Position numbers and translations under genes: made by a program. Of a DNA stretch of 7,261 bases, positions 1 to 6,111 are shown piece by piece. Each line of letters begins with the position of its first letter. Position 1 is the first letter of the stretch. The stretch is from JAYSRU01 sp043720875 (GTDB lineage: Bacteria > Bacteroidota > Bacteroidia > Flavobacteriales_D > Crocinitomicaceae), in contig JAYSRU010000272.1 in assembly GCA_043720875.1 (NCBI GenBank), forward strand, positions 1 through 7,261, written 5' to 3'. A model generated the notes under the pieces. That model did no database searches, had not been told where the DNA came from, and saw only the letters and a list, made by a program, of their open reading frames with translations.

Positions 1-552
1 GTAAAAGATACCTACTGAAGTTCCATTAATCTTAACATTCCAATTATTCAAGGTTAAATTGATATCCATTTCAAAAGCAAACCATGCTCCATTTGGATAA
101 GCAACATTCAACATTTCTCCACCCGATGCGTTACTCATTGAAATGGTACCGTTATCTTTAAAGAACACATCTAAAGCATATAAACCACCTGGAGTGTTTG
201 TACCTTGAAGGTTGAAATAAGCCGCTTTTCCAGCTTCAACTTTCATATCCATTTTAAGGTTGAAATTACCTGAAACCAATGGAGTTGCATTAAAATACTT
301 CATCAAATCATCTGGTCCTCCTGTAGTAGCCGTTGAAGACAAATACAAAGAATTTGGTGCAGACATCGCGTCGGCATTTGACACAGCAACATCTTCTGCT
401 CCACCTGGGGCATTGCTCCAAGTTGTCCAATTTCCCCCACTAACCTGGGCCACCAAGTTTCCAGCAGTGTAGGAATCAAAATTATCACTAAACGTTTGGG
501 CAAACATTCCTGTTGACGCTAAGAGTGATACTAAAAGTAAAGTCTTTTTCAT
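1..552 (-). CDS. Secreted protein, N-terminal part (probable T9SS cargo); C-terminus beyond the window
   Basis: An uninterrupted reading frame of 184 codons runs from an ATG at 552 to the window edge, so the C-terminus is missing. It begins with a clear Sec signal peptide (MKKTLLLVSLLASTGMFAQ, about 19 residues), with cleavage likely after FAQ. The mature part starts TFSDNFDSYTAG and is rich in Gly, Asn, Ser and aromatic residues, with motifs such as NWTTWSN, GGAEDV, NSLYLSS and AYFNLQG. This pattern is common in Bacteroidetes extracellular proteins with a jelly-roll or concanavalin-like fold, which usually end in a type IX secretion sorting domain. That domain, if present, would lie outside the window, so T9SS export is an inference. 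No catalytic residues can be assigned. The gene is transcribed divergently from the symporter at 683 and has its own promoter at 570-602. Confidence 0.85.
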   Translation of the reverse strand, partial: MKKTLLLVSLLASTGMFAQTFSDNFDSYTAGNLVAQVSGGNWTTWSNAPGGAEDVAVSNADAMSAPNSLYLSSTATTGGPDDLMKYFNATPLVSGNFNLKMDMKVEAGKAAYFNLQGTNTPGGLYALDVFFKDNGTISMSNASGGEMLNVAYPNGAWFAFEMDINLTLNNWNVKINGTSVGIFY

Positions 553-569
553 ATTTTAAAGGTTTTGCT

Positions 570-602
570 CAAATATAATTTATTTTATCGCACTACCGAC
601 AA
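570..602 (-). promoter_or_regulatory. Bacteroidetes-type promoter of the secreted-protein gene
   Basis: On the minus strand the sequence TATATTTG (577 to 570) matches the Bacteroidetes -7 consensus TAnnTTTG exactly. A TTG (602 to 600) lies 22 bp upstream, close to the usual spacing of the -33 element. Transcription would start near 563, leaving a leader of roughly 10 nt before the ATG at 552, which has an A-rich stretch but no Shine-Dalgarno sequence, as is usual in this phylum. The call rests on consensus matching only. Confidence 0.6.
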
Positions 603-682
603 TATCAGATCCGTTGCAAAAATTTAGCTTTCCAAGAGTTAGGCGAAGTTGAAATTGAATGGATTGTATTACTTTTACAACC

Positions 683-2176
683 ATGACACCAACATTAATC
701 ATTACCGTTTTAGCATTGTATTTCATCGCATTGATTGCAATAGCCTACTTTACATCCCGCGGAGCAAGTTCTGAATCGTTTTTTACTGGGGATCGAAAAA
801 GCCCATGGTATTTGGTAGCATTTGGAATGATTGGGGCATCTTTAAGTGGCGTAACCTTTATTTCTGTTCCTGGTAAAGTTGCAACGGAGGGAATGGCCTA
901 TTTTCAAATCGTTTTAGGCTACATCATTGGTTACATTGTTATCGCTAAGGTTTTAATGCCCATGTATTACAAGTTAAATGTAACTTCTATTTACGAATAC
1001 TTGAACAAGCGTTTCGGAATCGTAAGTTATAAAACTGGCGCTGCATTTTTTATTCTTTCACGCACCTTAGGTTCTGCCATTCGTTTGTACTTGGCAACCG
1101 TTGTACTGCAATTATTTTTGTTCGACGATTTACATGTTCCTTATTGGATTACGGTGCTCACAACCATTGCATTAATTTGGGTATATACGTTCAAAGGCGG
1201 AATTAAGACCATCGTTTACACAGATACATTTCAAACCATTTTCCTAATTAGTGCTGTCGTGATTTGTACGGTGATTATTGCGAATTCCTTAGGCTTAGAT
1301 TTTTCAGCATTGTATGACAAAATATCCAACAGTACAACAGAAAATAATGGATCGATGACACGCATATTCTTTTTCGACGATGTCAATTCAAAATTATACT
1401 TCCCCAAACAATTTTTTGGCGGAATGTTTTTAGCGATTGCCATGACTGGATTAGATCAAGATTTAATGCAAAAAAACTTAACCTGTAAAAGTTTAGGCGA
1501 CGCTCAAAAAAACATGTATTCATTTACAACCGTTTTGGTAATCGTGAATTTCTTATTTCTACTTTTGGGCGGAGCCATGTATGTTTATGCACAAGACAAA
1601 GGAATAGCTTTACCCTTAAACAGCGATCATGTTTTCCCCACATTAGCGCTAAATAATTTTGGTACTGTTGCCGGCGTATTTTTCCTTTTAGGAATTACCG
1701 CATCTTCTTATGCTTCGGCAGATAGTGCGCTAGCCGCACTCACAACAGGTTTCTGCATTGACTTTTTAAATTTTAATAAGCGGGAAGAGAAACAACGACA
1801 ACGCTATAAATTATACGTACACATCGGGTTTTCAGTACTTTTCTTTTTTATAATTTTGGGAACCAAAGCATATGTTAACGCAAATCCTAAAACCGATTTA
1901 ATTGGACTTATCTTAAAAATAGCAAGTTATACCTATGGTCCCCTACTTGGTCTTTTTGCTTTTGGCTTTTTCACCAAACGAAAATTAATTGAGCCTTTGG
2001 TAATTTTAGTTTGTATTCTTGTCCCTATTTTATGTTTCTTTTTAGATAAATATTCTGAAAACATAGTAGGAACTTATAAATTCGGAAACGAAATGCTAAT
2101 CATTAATGGGCTATTAACGTTCATTGGTCTGGCTACAATCTCCAAAAAGAATAGTGAGACAATTGCGGTACTTTAA
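683..2176 (+). CDS. Sodium:solute symporter (SSS family)
   Basis: This 497-residue inner-membrane protein belongs to the solute:sodium symporter family (TC 2.A.21, SSF domain), which couples Na+ entry to uptake of a small organic solute. About 13 hydrophobic segments can be counted, the usual number. Family landmarks, numbered from the ATG at 683, are FFTGDRKSPWYLVAFGMIGA after the first helix (about 33-52), TGLDQDLMQKNL (about 255-266), and the SSYASADSALAALTT stretch (about 341-355), where the Ser-rich eighth core helix supplies Na2-site ligands. The length fits the family. I chose the ATG at 683 (MTPTLII) because homologues start just before the first helix; an in-frame ATG at 659 would add eight polar residues. 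The substrate cannot be read from the sequence. The gene stands alone on the plus strand with no sequence link to the arsenic operon. Confidence 0.9.
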   Translation: MTPTLIITVLALYFIALIAIAYFTSRGASSESFFTGDRKSPWYLVAFGMIGASLSGVTFISVPGKVATEGMAYFQIVLGYIIGYIVIAKVLMPMYYKLNVTSIYEYLNKRFGIVSYKTGAAFFILSRTLGSAIRLYLATVVLQLFLFDDLHVPYWITVLTTIALIWVYTFKGGIKTIVYTDTFQTIFLISAVVICTVIIANSLGLDFSALYDKISNSTTENNGSMTRIFFFDDVNSKLYFPKQFFGGMFLAIAMTGLDQDLMQKNLTCKSLGDAQKNMYSFTTVLVIVNFLFLLLGGAMYVYAQDKGIALPLNSDHVFPTLALNNFGTVAGVFFLLGITASSYASADSALAALTTGFCIDFLNFNKREEKQRQRYKLYVHIGFSVLFFFIILGTKAYVNANPKTDLIGLILKIASYTYGPLLGLFAFGFFTKRKLIEPLVILVCILVPILCFFLDKYSENIVGTYKFGNEMLIINGLLTFIGLATISKKNSETIAVL

Positions 2177-2285
2177 TCCGATAGAAAAACCATTCAAACC
2201 AAAAAATTTCAGTTTATACCATAATTATCTAATTTTCAGCAGAAAACACTACCTTGCGATTCATTAATCAAAAAAACAAATTATT

Positions 2286-2831
2286 ATGATGTGCCCTGTA
2301 ATTATTGTCAGTTTATCTCTTGCCTTAATCGTTCTTTTAGGAGGAATGTTTTTATTGGCTTATGCTAAGAAAGAAAATCTTGGTAAAATGTATAAAATAA
2401 CTTCTTATGTTGCTGTGTTGTTTGGAACAACCGTATTCATTGGAGGCTTAATCATGGCATTGTGCGGACCATGTCACGAATCAAAATGTAACAAAGGTGG
2501 AATGAAATGCACAAAAGAAGTGCGCATGGAATGTACCAAAGGTGGTTCTGAAATGGAATGCCACAAAGGTGGTGCAGCAATGAAGTGTCATGAAGGAATG
2601 ATGGACAATGGTACATGTAAGAAAGATGGAGAATGTTCCAAAGGAATGGGTGAAGGTAGCTGTTGTGCAAAAGGTGCTGGAGCATGCAAAGATGGAATGA
2701 TGAACGGAAAACCTTGCAAAATGGTTGACGGAAAATGTGTTATAGTTGCAGAAGGAGAATGCAAAGACGGAATGAAAGATGGTAAACCATGTAAGACTGT
2801 TGATGGAAAATGTGTAATTATTAAAGAATAA
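2286..2831 (+). CDS. Two-helix membrane protein with a Cys/Met/Lys-rich repeat tail; function unknown
   Basis: I do not recognise this 181-residue protein as a named family. Two hydrophobic helices (about 4-26 and 41-59) are joined by a basic loop (KKENLGKMYK), which by the positive-inside rule is cytoplasmic, so the long tail should face the periplasm. The tail (60-181) holds 17 of the 18 cysteines. Its first part has four spaced M-x-C motifs (C75, C83, C92, C101), two of them followed by His, then CC at 126-127. Its last part is two 23-residue repeats at a 25-residue period (residues 134-156 and 159-181, 18 of 23 identical), each with three Cys. Such a tail suggests binding of soft metals or metalloids such as Cu(I), Zn(II) or As(III), but this is inference. 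ATG codons at 2286 and 2289 are both possible starts. A strong terminator follows the gene. Confidence 0.8.
   Translation: MMCPVIIVSLSLALIVLLGGMFLLAYAKKENLGKMYKITSYVAVLFGTTVFIGGLIMALCGPCHESKCNKGGMKCTKEVRMECTKGGSEMECHKGGAAMKCHEGMMDNGTCKKDGECSKGMGEGSCCAKGAGACKDGMMNGKPCKMVDGKCVIVAEGECKDGMKDGKPCKTVDGKCVIIKE
2685..2828 (+). repeat. In-gene tandem repeat, 75-bp period, two copies (Cys-rich module)
   Basis: The two copies lie at 2685-2753 and 2760-2828 and encode CKDGM-x2-GKPCK-x-VDGKCVI modules. At the protein level 18 of 23 residues agree, with all three Cys, the Gly and most Lys positions kept. The DNA copies differ at many third positions, so this is an older duplication than the one in the rhodanese gene. 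Confidence 0.85.
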
Positions 2832-2870
2832 ACGCAATTTCCAAATATATCTTTAGAAAGAAAATAATTC

Positions 2871-2902
2871 AAAGGACGCTAATTCGTTAGCGTCCTTTTT
2901 TT
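2871..2902 (+). terminator. Intrinsic terminator with 12-bp stem and TTCG loop
   Basis: Positions 2871-2882 pair perfectly with 2887-2898 around a TTCG tetraloop (2883-2886), an especially stable loop closing a stem with a GGACGC core. On the plus strand the stem runs into seven consecutive T residues (2896-2902), so it should end the Cys-rich gene's transcript efficiently. For the minus-strand operon arriving from the other side, the tail after the same stem is only TTT then mixed A/T, so it would be at best a weak terminator in that direction. Confidence 0.9.
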
Positions 2903-3003
2903 GTGCTCAATTTTCGCAATCAACCGACTGAAAGTATACCGCTGCTATACCTAAGCATAGCACTTAATTTATTTAATTCCAGTATTGGGGGAAACACTTC
3001 TAA
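2903..3003. other. Convergent intergenic region with a small hairpin
   Basis: Between the terminator and the stop codon of the FmdE-like gene there is no gene. Positions 2943-2948 and 2957-2962 form a 6-bp inverted repeat (TGCTAT / ATAGCA, 8-base loop). It has no T-tract on either strand, so it is not a convincing terminator for the minus-strand operon, although a hairpin protecting the mRNA 3' end is possible. No other signal was seen. Confidence 0.35.
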
Positions 3004-3651
3004 TTAGTTACAAGGAGTAATGTTTTTATTCAACACATCCGTTTTTCTAAAAGTTGACACAAAATAAGGTTTCCAAACAAAATTTGGAATCTCTTCAACA
3101 GTCAAAAAATAATTGTTTTTTGACTTCAATAGCTTTTTCGTAAAAGCATTTTCCAATCGTTTTAAACTATCCAAGCCACAAGGAGAAAGTTTATTTTGAA
3201 CTGCTAATCTCCCTAAACTGTCTATCGCACTTGGAACAAAACCTTTTTGCAAATTAACTTTTACCGTTTTGAGATTGTCGATGCGTTGAACGATGTAAAT
3301 ACCACTGAAAGTAGTATCAACATAAAAAGTATTGAATTGATAACGCGCTCCTGATAAATACACAGCAACATCTGTCAAACATGGAGAAGGCTTACTGACG
3401 ATTCGTAAATTTGTTCGATCCACTATTCCATTTGGATAAAGTACTTCGGCTGCTTTTTTGTAAGCTAAAAAACCCATTACCAAACCATCGCATAAATGCC
3501 CATGAAATTTTTCTAAATCTAGCATCCCAATTTTTTGTTGATGTTGCAACCTGCCTTTTGAAAAATCAGTATCGAGCACTGTCAGTTTCATATTCTTGTT
3601 AGTCGAACACCCAACAATAAAAAATACAGCTAAAATAATTATTCTATTCAT
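3004..3651 (-). CDS. FmdE-like lipoprotein at the end of the arsenic operon
   Basis: This 215-residue protein has a lipoprotein signal peptide ending in a lipobox-like IVGC (C15), so it should be anchored outside the inner membrane. Residues 49-66 (FHGHLCDGLVMGFLAYKK) match the signature of the FmdE domain family (formylmethanofuran dehydrogenase subunit E-like, usually FHGHxCPG), a fold whose His/Cys cluster binds a metal ion; here H50, H52 and C54 are present, with Asp instead of Pro after the Cys. A second family segment is KPSPCLTDVAVYLSGAR (88-103), with C91. Other cysteines are C158 and C214. Real formylmethanofuran dehydrogenase is not expected in this phylum, so the name marks the fold only. 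Its ATG overlaps the stop codon of the ArsG-like gene by four bases (ATGA), a sign of translational coupling. The exact role is unknown; handling of metal or metalloid outside the inner membrane is plausible from context. Confidence 0.75.
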   Translation of the reverse strand: MNRIIILAVFFIVGCSTNKNMKLTVLDTDFSKGRLQHQQKIGMLDLEKFHGHLCDGLVMGFLAYKKAAEVLYPNGIVDRTNLRIVSKPSPCLTDVAVYLSGARYQFNTFYVDTTFSGIYIVQRIDNLKTVKVNLQKGFVPSAIDSLGRLAVQNKLSPCGLDSLKRLENAFTKKLLKSKNNYFLTVEEIPNFVWKPYFVSTFRKTDVLNKNITPCN

Positions 3652-4355
3652 ACTAATTTCATGTAAATCAACACATAATACACCCCAGTGCTTATGAAAA
3701 GTAGTGCAGCAATATAGCGCATCACTTTTTCAATTTTAGTTATTGCATTGAAATATTTTCCCATTTTCTGCATACTAAAAGCGATCACGAGGGTAAAAAA
3801 GAAAACTAAAGATCCCGCACCCAAAGCGAAAAATAAGGGCAAGGTTATTCCCATTTCACTTTTGATGGTCATGGGAACTAAAATTCCAAAATACATCGCA
3901 CCGCTATAAGGACAAAAAGCCATTGCGAACAATGCTCCTAATAAAAATGAACCTAACAAACCTTTGTTTTTAAATTTATCCCCTAACTTTTCTTTTAAAT
4001 CTGACTTTCCAAGAAAGTTTAATTTAATTACATTCAACATAATTAATCCGATTATAATCATAATTGGTCCAACAAATTTTTCACCGTTTCCCTGAAAAAA
4101 GCGAGCCACATGAAACTTACTTGCACCCAAAGAAATAATCACTGCAATAGTCGTGTAGGTGAAAGCCAAGCCCAAAGTGTATAAAAACCCACTAAGTAGA
4201 ACCTTCTTTTTTCCTTCCAAAGTTCGAGCAATATATGCAGTTGCAGTAATGTTCGTAGCTAAGGGACAAGGACTAATTGCTGTTAATAAACCTAATGCCC
4301 AAGCAGAAAGAATTGGCCAAGAACTTTGATCTACAAGATTATTTAAAAACTCCAT
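3648..4355 (-). CDS. arsG: ArsG-family (CcdA-like) membrane transporter
   Basis: This 235-residue polytopic protein has about six helices in two similar halves, each holding a Cys-Pro motif: AISPCPLATN (C30) in the first half and AFCPYSGAM (C148) in the second. This is the layout of the DsbD/CcdA superfamily, where the two cysteines carry electrons across the membrane. The sequence, including its start (MEFLNNLVDQSS) and the FQGNGEKFVGPIMIIIGL stretch, resembles what I recall of Bacteroidetes proteins annotated as ArsG family, named after the Shewanella arsEFG genes for resistance to nitroaromatic arsenicals, in which ArsG is described as an aromatic aminoarsenical efflux permease. The gene starts one base after the stop of the ArsF-like gene, which supports that assignment. 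Whether it exports arsenicals, moves electrons to ArsF, or does both cannot be decided from sequence. Confidence 0.8.
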   Translation of the reverse strand: MEFLNNLVDQSSWPILSAWALGLLTAISPCPLATNITATAYIARTLEGKKKVLLSGFLYTLGLAFTYTTIAVIISLGASKFHVARFFQGNGEKFVGPIMIIIGLIMLNVIKLNFLGKSDLKEKLGDKFKNKGLLGSFLLGALFAMAFCPYSGAMYFGILVPMTIKSEMGITLPLFFALGAGSLVFFFTLVIAFSMQKMGKYFNAITKIEKVMRYIAALLFISTGVYYVLIYMKLV

Positions 4356-4356
4356 T

Positions 4357-4797
4357 TCACTTCAATTTATCAGAAATCATTTGTTTTAATTTTCCTTCAA
4401 AAACAGTTTTATCACCATTCGCAAATTCAAATGCAAAATCACTCCAATCTTCGATATTTTCTTTCCCTTTTTGAATGTTATTCACCATTAAAGCGGTTCC
4501 TGTTGCTTCAAATTTTTCTGCCAAATCGTAATTTTTTTCCTCATCTACATCAATAATTTGATAGGTCAAAAGTCCTGATTTGATTTCTTTTGCAAAATAC
4601 TTATCTAATGTAGTTTTTGTAAATGCTTTCATGTTTTTGCACGTCGAACATTGTCTCGTTCCAAGAAAAGCGTATAGATCAACACGTTTATCTATAGTAG
4701 TTGTTGCAATTTGTGTACTTGATTCAGCTTTTTCTATTTCAGAAGAACATGAAATTAAAAACACAAAAAGAAATGAAATTATTAATACATTTTTCAT
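4357..4797 (-). CDS. arsF: ArsF-like thioredoxin-fold lipoprotein
   Basis: This 146-residue protein begins with a lipoprotein signal peptide and a lipobox-like LISC (C17), so it should sit outside the inner membrane. After a short Ser/Thr-rich linker, a small thioredoxin-like domain starts at about residue 38 (RVDLYAFLGTRQCSTCKNM). Its C50-x-x-C53 pair lies at the start of the first helix, as in redox-active thioredoxins. The TRxCxTC pattern and the IIDVDEEKN segment (81-89) match what I recall of proteins annotated as nitrophenyl compound nitroreductase subunit ArsF. In the described arsEFG system, ArsE and ArsF together reduce nitroarsenicals to aminoarsenicals. No flavin-binding region is visible, so any reduction would have to go through thiols or a partner. 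The gene sits 6 bp after the rhodanese lipoprotein gene and 1 bp before arsG. Confidence 0.78.
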   Translation of the reverse strand: MKNVLIISFLFVFLISCSSEIEKAESSTQIATTTIDKRVDLYAFLGTRQCSTCKNMKAFTKTTLDKYFAKEIKSGLLTYQIIDVDEEKNYDLAEKFEATGTALMVNNIQKGKENIEDWSDFAFEFANGDKTVFEGKLKQMISDKLK

Positions 4798-4803
4798 AGG
4801 ATT

Positions 4804-5352
4804 CTATTTTTTTGTATCCGTTTTACACGTACCATCTGGGTTGCAATTTTCAGATGTTGGATCTGCACAACAAGCTTCTTTTTTCTCAGGAACTTTACAT
4901 GTTCCATCAGGGTTGCAATTTTCAGATGTTGGGTCTGCACAACAAGCCGATTCAGACGCTTTCACAGGATAACCTGCTTTTTTCCAAGCTAATATCCCGC
5001 CTTTCATCGTAGCCACATTTGTATAGCCTTTTGTTTTCAAAATTTCAAAAGCTTGGGCACTTCTTTTACCTGTACGACAAACCAAAATGACTTGTTTGTC
5101 TTTTGGAATTGACCCTAATTTTGATTCCAACCGTGCTAAAGGAATATTTTTAACTCCTTGTACATCATACGATAATTCTTGAATTTCATTGGCATCACGC
5201 ACATCAATTAACAAGACATTTGAGTTTATGAGTCCTTTTGTTTCTTTGACAGAATAGACTTCTTTTTCACTTGTAAAAGAACCATCTTTCGAGTTACAAG
5301 AAAATAATAACAGACTTACAATAGCTGCGCTGATTAGATTTAAATTTTTCAT
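4804..5352 (-). CDS. Rhodanese-domain lipoprotein with duplicated Cys-rich tail
   Basis: This 182-residue protein has a lipoprotein signal peptide with lipobox LFSC (C19). A rhodanese domain covers about residues 32-130: LLIDVRDANEI (47-57) is the usual LIDVR motif, VCRTGKRSA (91-99) is the active-site loop with catalytic C92, and GGILAWKKAGYPV (118-130) is the typical end. Rhodaneses carry sulfur as a persulfide on this Cys. After the domain come two copies of ACCADPTSENCNPDGTCK (136-153 and 160-177), identical over 18 residues, each with a vicinal Cys pair and two more cysteines, well suited to binding a thiophilic metal or metalloid. The protein ends in a Lys-rich tail. The gene lies directly before arsF, the place where an ArsE-like partner might be expected, but I cannot show homology to ArsE. 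Sulfur transfer or arsenic sequestration outside the inner membrane is an inference. Confidence 0.85.
   Translation of the reverse strand: MKNLNLISAAIVSLLLFSCNSKDGSFTSEKEVYSVKETKGLINSNVLLIDVRDANEIQELSYDVQGVKNIPLARLESKLGSIPKDKQVILVCRTGKRSAQAFEILKTKGYTNVATMKGGILAWKKAGYPVKASESACCADPTSENCNPDGTCKVPEKKEACCADPTSENCNPDGTCKTDTKK
4822..4947 (-). repeat. Near-identical 54-bp direct repeat, 72-bp period, inside the rhodanese gene
   Basis: The two copies are 4894-4947 and 4822-4875. I count 50 of 54 bases identical, and all four differences are silent, so both copies encode exactly the same 18 residues. This points to a recent tandem duplication, to selection for the same peptide, or both. The 18-bp spacer between copies is not repeated. 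Confidence 0.9.
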
Positions 5353-5362
5353 ATATCTTTAT

Positions 5363-5821
5363 TTAGAGTTTACTGTATTTTAAAATTAATGCCATTTGAC
5401 CCGCATGGTAAGCTGTATGTGAAACAATTCGACCAAGTGCTTCTGCTTTCGTTTTTGTACCAAATTCTTTTGTTGTGACTTCACTTTCCCAGTCAGATTC
5501 TGTTTGTTTTTGAACAATAGCTTTCAATTTTTCTGCGGATAGATTGACATATTCAATTAGTTCACTTAAATTAATCCATTCACCAGAATCCAGTTTATCA
5601 ATCACCGTATTTGCTTTGACTTGAATTTCAGAATCTCCAAAAACATTTTTAGCAAAAAGCAATTCCACATCGCCTATATGACGCATCAAAAAACCAAGTG
5701 AATTTGGTGAAGGAGCTAATTTTTTCTTTAAATCCTCAGATGTTATCTGCTCCAATTGATTTGCAAATCGTGTTCTTGCTTCGGTAAAAAGTTCAAGAAA
5801 TACTTCCGTTTTTGTTTTCAT
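5363..5821 (-). CDS. DinB-family protein
   Basis: This 152-residue cytoplasmic protein has the four-helix-bundle pattern of the DinB/YfiT-like family. The three metal-ligand histidines of the family are present: H48 in the second helix (FLMRHIGDVE) and H135 and H139 in the last long helix (SHTAYHAGQM). The HxxxH-x-GQ motif is diagnostic. Characterised members include metal-dependent thiol transferases that attach low-molecular-weight thiols, such as bacillithiol, to reactive compounds; many others have no known activity. Here it lies between the cupin and the rhodanese lipoprotein genes, 10 bp before the latter. Its ATG overlaps the TAA of the cupin gene by one base (TAATG), so the two are probably translated together. 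A role in thiol conjugation of toxic organics is possible but unproven. Confidence 0.85.
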   Translation of the reverse strand: MKTKTEVFLELFTEARTRFANQLEQITSEDLKKKLAPSPNSLGFLMRHIGDVELLFAKNVFGDSEIQVKANTVIDKLDSGEWINLSELIEYVNLSAEKLKAIVQKQTESDWESEVTTKEFGTKTKAEALGRIVSHTAYHAGQMALILKYSKL

Positions 5822-6108
5822 TACTTTATCAAAATAAGATTACTAAATAATTTAGCTGTTAACCAATGTTTTAAATTTGGAGTAATTTCAACGAAATCGC
5901 CTTGTTTTACCTCCTCCATATTTCCATTTTCATCTTCATACACTACATTTCCAACAACACATAGTAAGAACGCGGGTACTTTCGTGATATGTTCTTTTAA
6001 AACACTTCCCTTTTCCATTTGTATGGAAACTACTTTTCCTTCTAACGCATTGAAAATTAACTTTGTTTGCAAATCTTTGTTTTCGCCGTGAATTGATGTT
6101 AAGTTCAT
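5821..6108 (-). CDS. Small cupin-domain protein
   Basis: This 95-residue protein has the beta-rich pattern of a single cupin barrel. The first motif region is EKGSVLKEHITKVPAFLLCV (32-51), where H40 is kept but the second His and the Glu of the usual HxH...E set are replaced. The second motif region is GDFVEITPNLKHW (70-82), with the expected Pro and H81. Only two of the four classical metal ligands remain, and C50 lies on the next strand, so metal binding is uncertain and could differ from that of classical cupins. The gene starts 3 bp after the arsP stop codon and overlaps the DinB gene by one base. It could be a ligand-binding or sensor protein; no reaction can be assigned. Confidence 0.75.
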   Translation of the reverse strand: MNLTSIHGENKDLQTKLIFNALEGKVVSIQMEKGSVLKEHITKVPAFLLCVVGNVVYEDENGNMEEVKQGDFVEITPNLKHWLTAKLFSNLILIK

Positions 6109-6111
6109 ATT

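Noticed and set aside
260..472. Plus-strand open frame of 70 codons inside the secreted-protein gene
   Set aside because: It lies opposite a convincing signal-peptide protein and has no recognisable features of its own.
625..632. TAGCTTTC as a -7 element for the symporter
   Set aside because: The last base does not match and no -33 TTG lies at suitable spacing.
659..682. Upstream ATG for the symporter
   Set aside because: It would add eight residues before the first helix with no supporting signal; the ATG at 683 fits the family start better, though the upstream start is not excluded.
2250..2257. TACCTTGC as a -7 element for the Cys-rich gene
   Set aside because: It is one T short of TAnnTTTG and has no TTG at the right distance upstream, so I do not call a promoter.
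2452..2872. Several minus-strand open frames opposite the Cys-rich gene
   Set aside because: They are by-products of the repeated, low-complexity plus-strand code; the His/Phe/Ser-rich translations show no domain.
3004..3651. True formylmethanofuran dehydrogenase subunit or methanogenesis link
   Set aside because: Only the fold signature is shared; the protein is a lipoprotein and no related pathway gene is present.
4822..4947. CRISPR-like direct repeats
   Set aside because: There are only two copies, inside a coding frame, with a short spacer and silent third-position changes; this is a protein repeat.
4580..5012. Plus-strand open frames containing repeated LHVPSGLQFSDVGSAQQA-like segments
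   Set aside because: The repeat is the mirror of the duplicated Cys-rich tail of the rhodanese lipoprotein, whose domain and signal peptide are clear.
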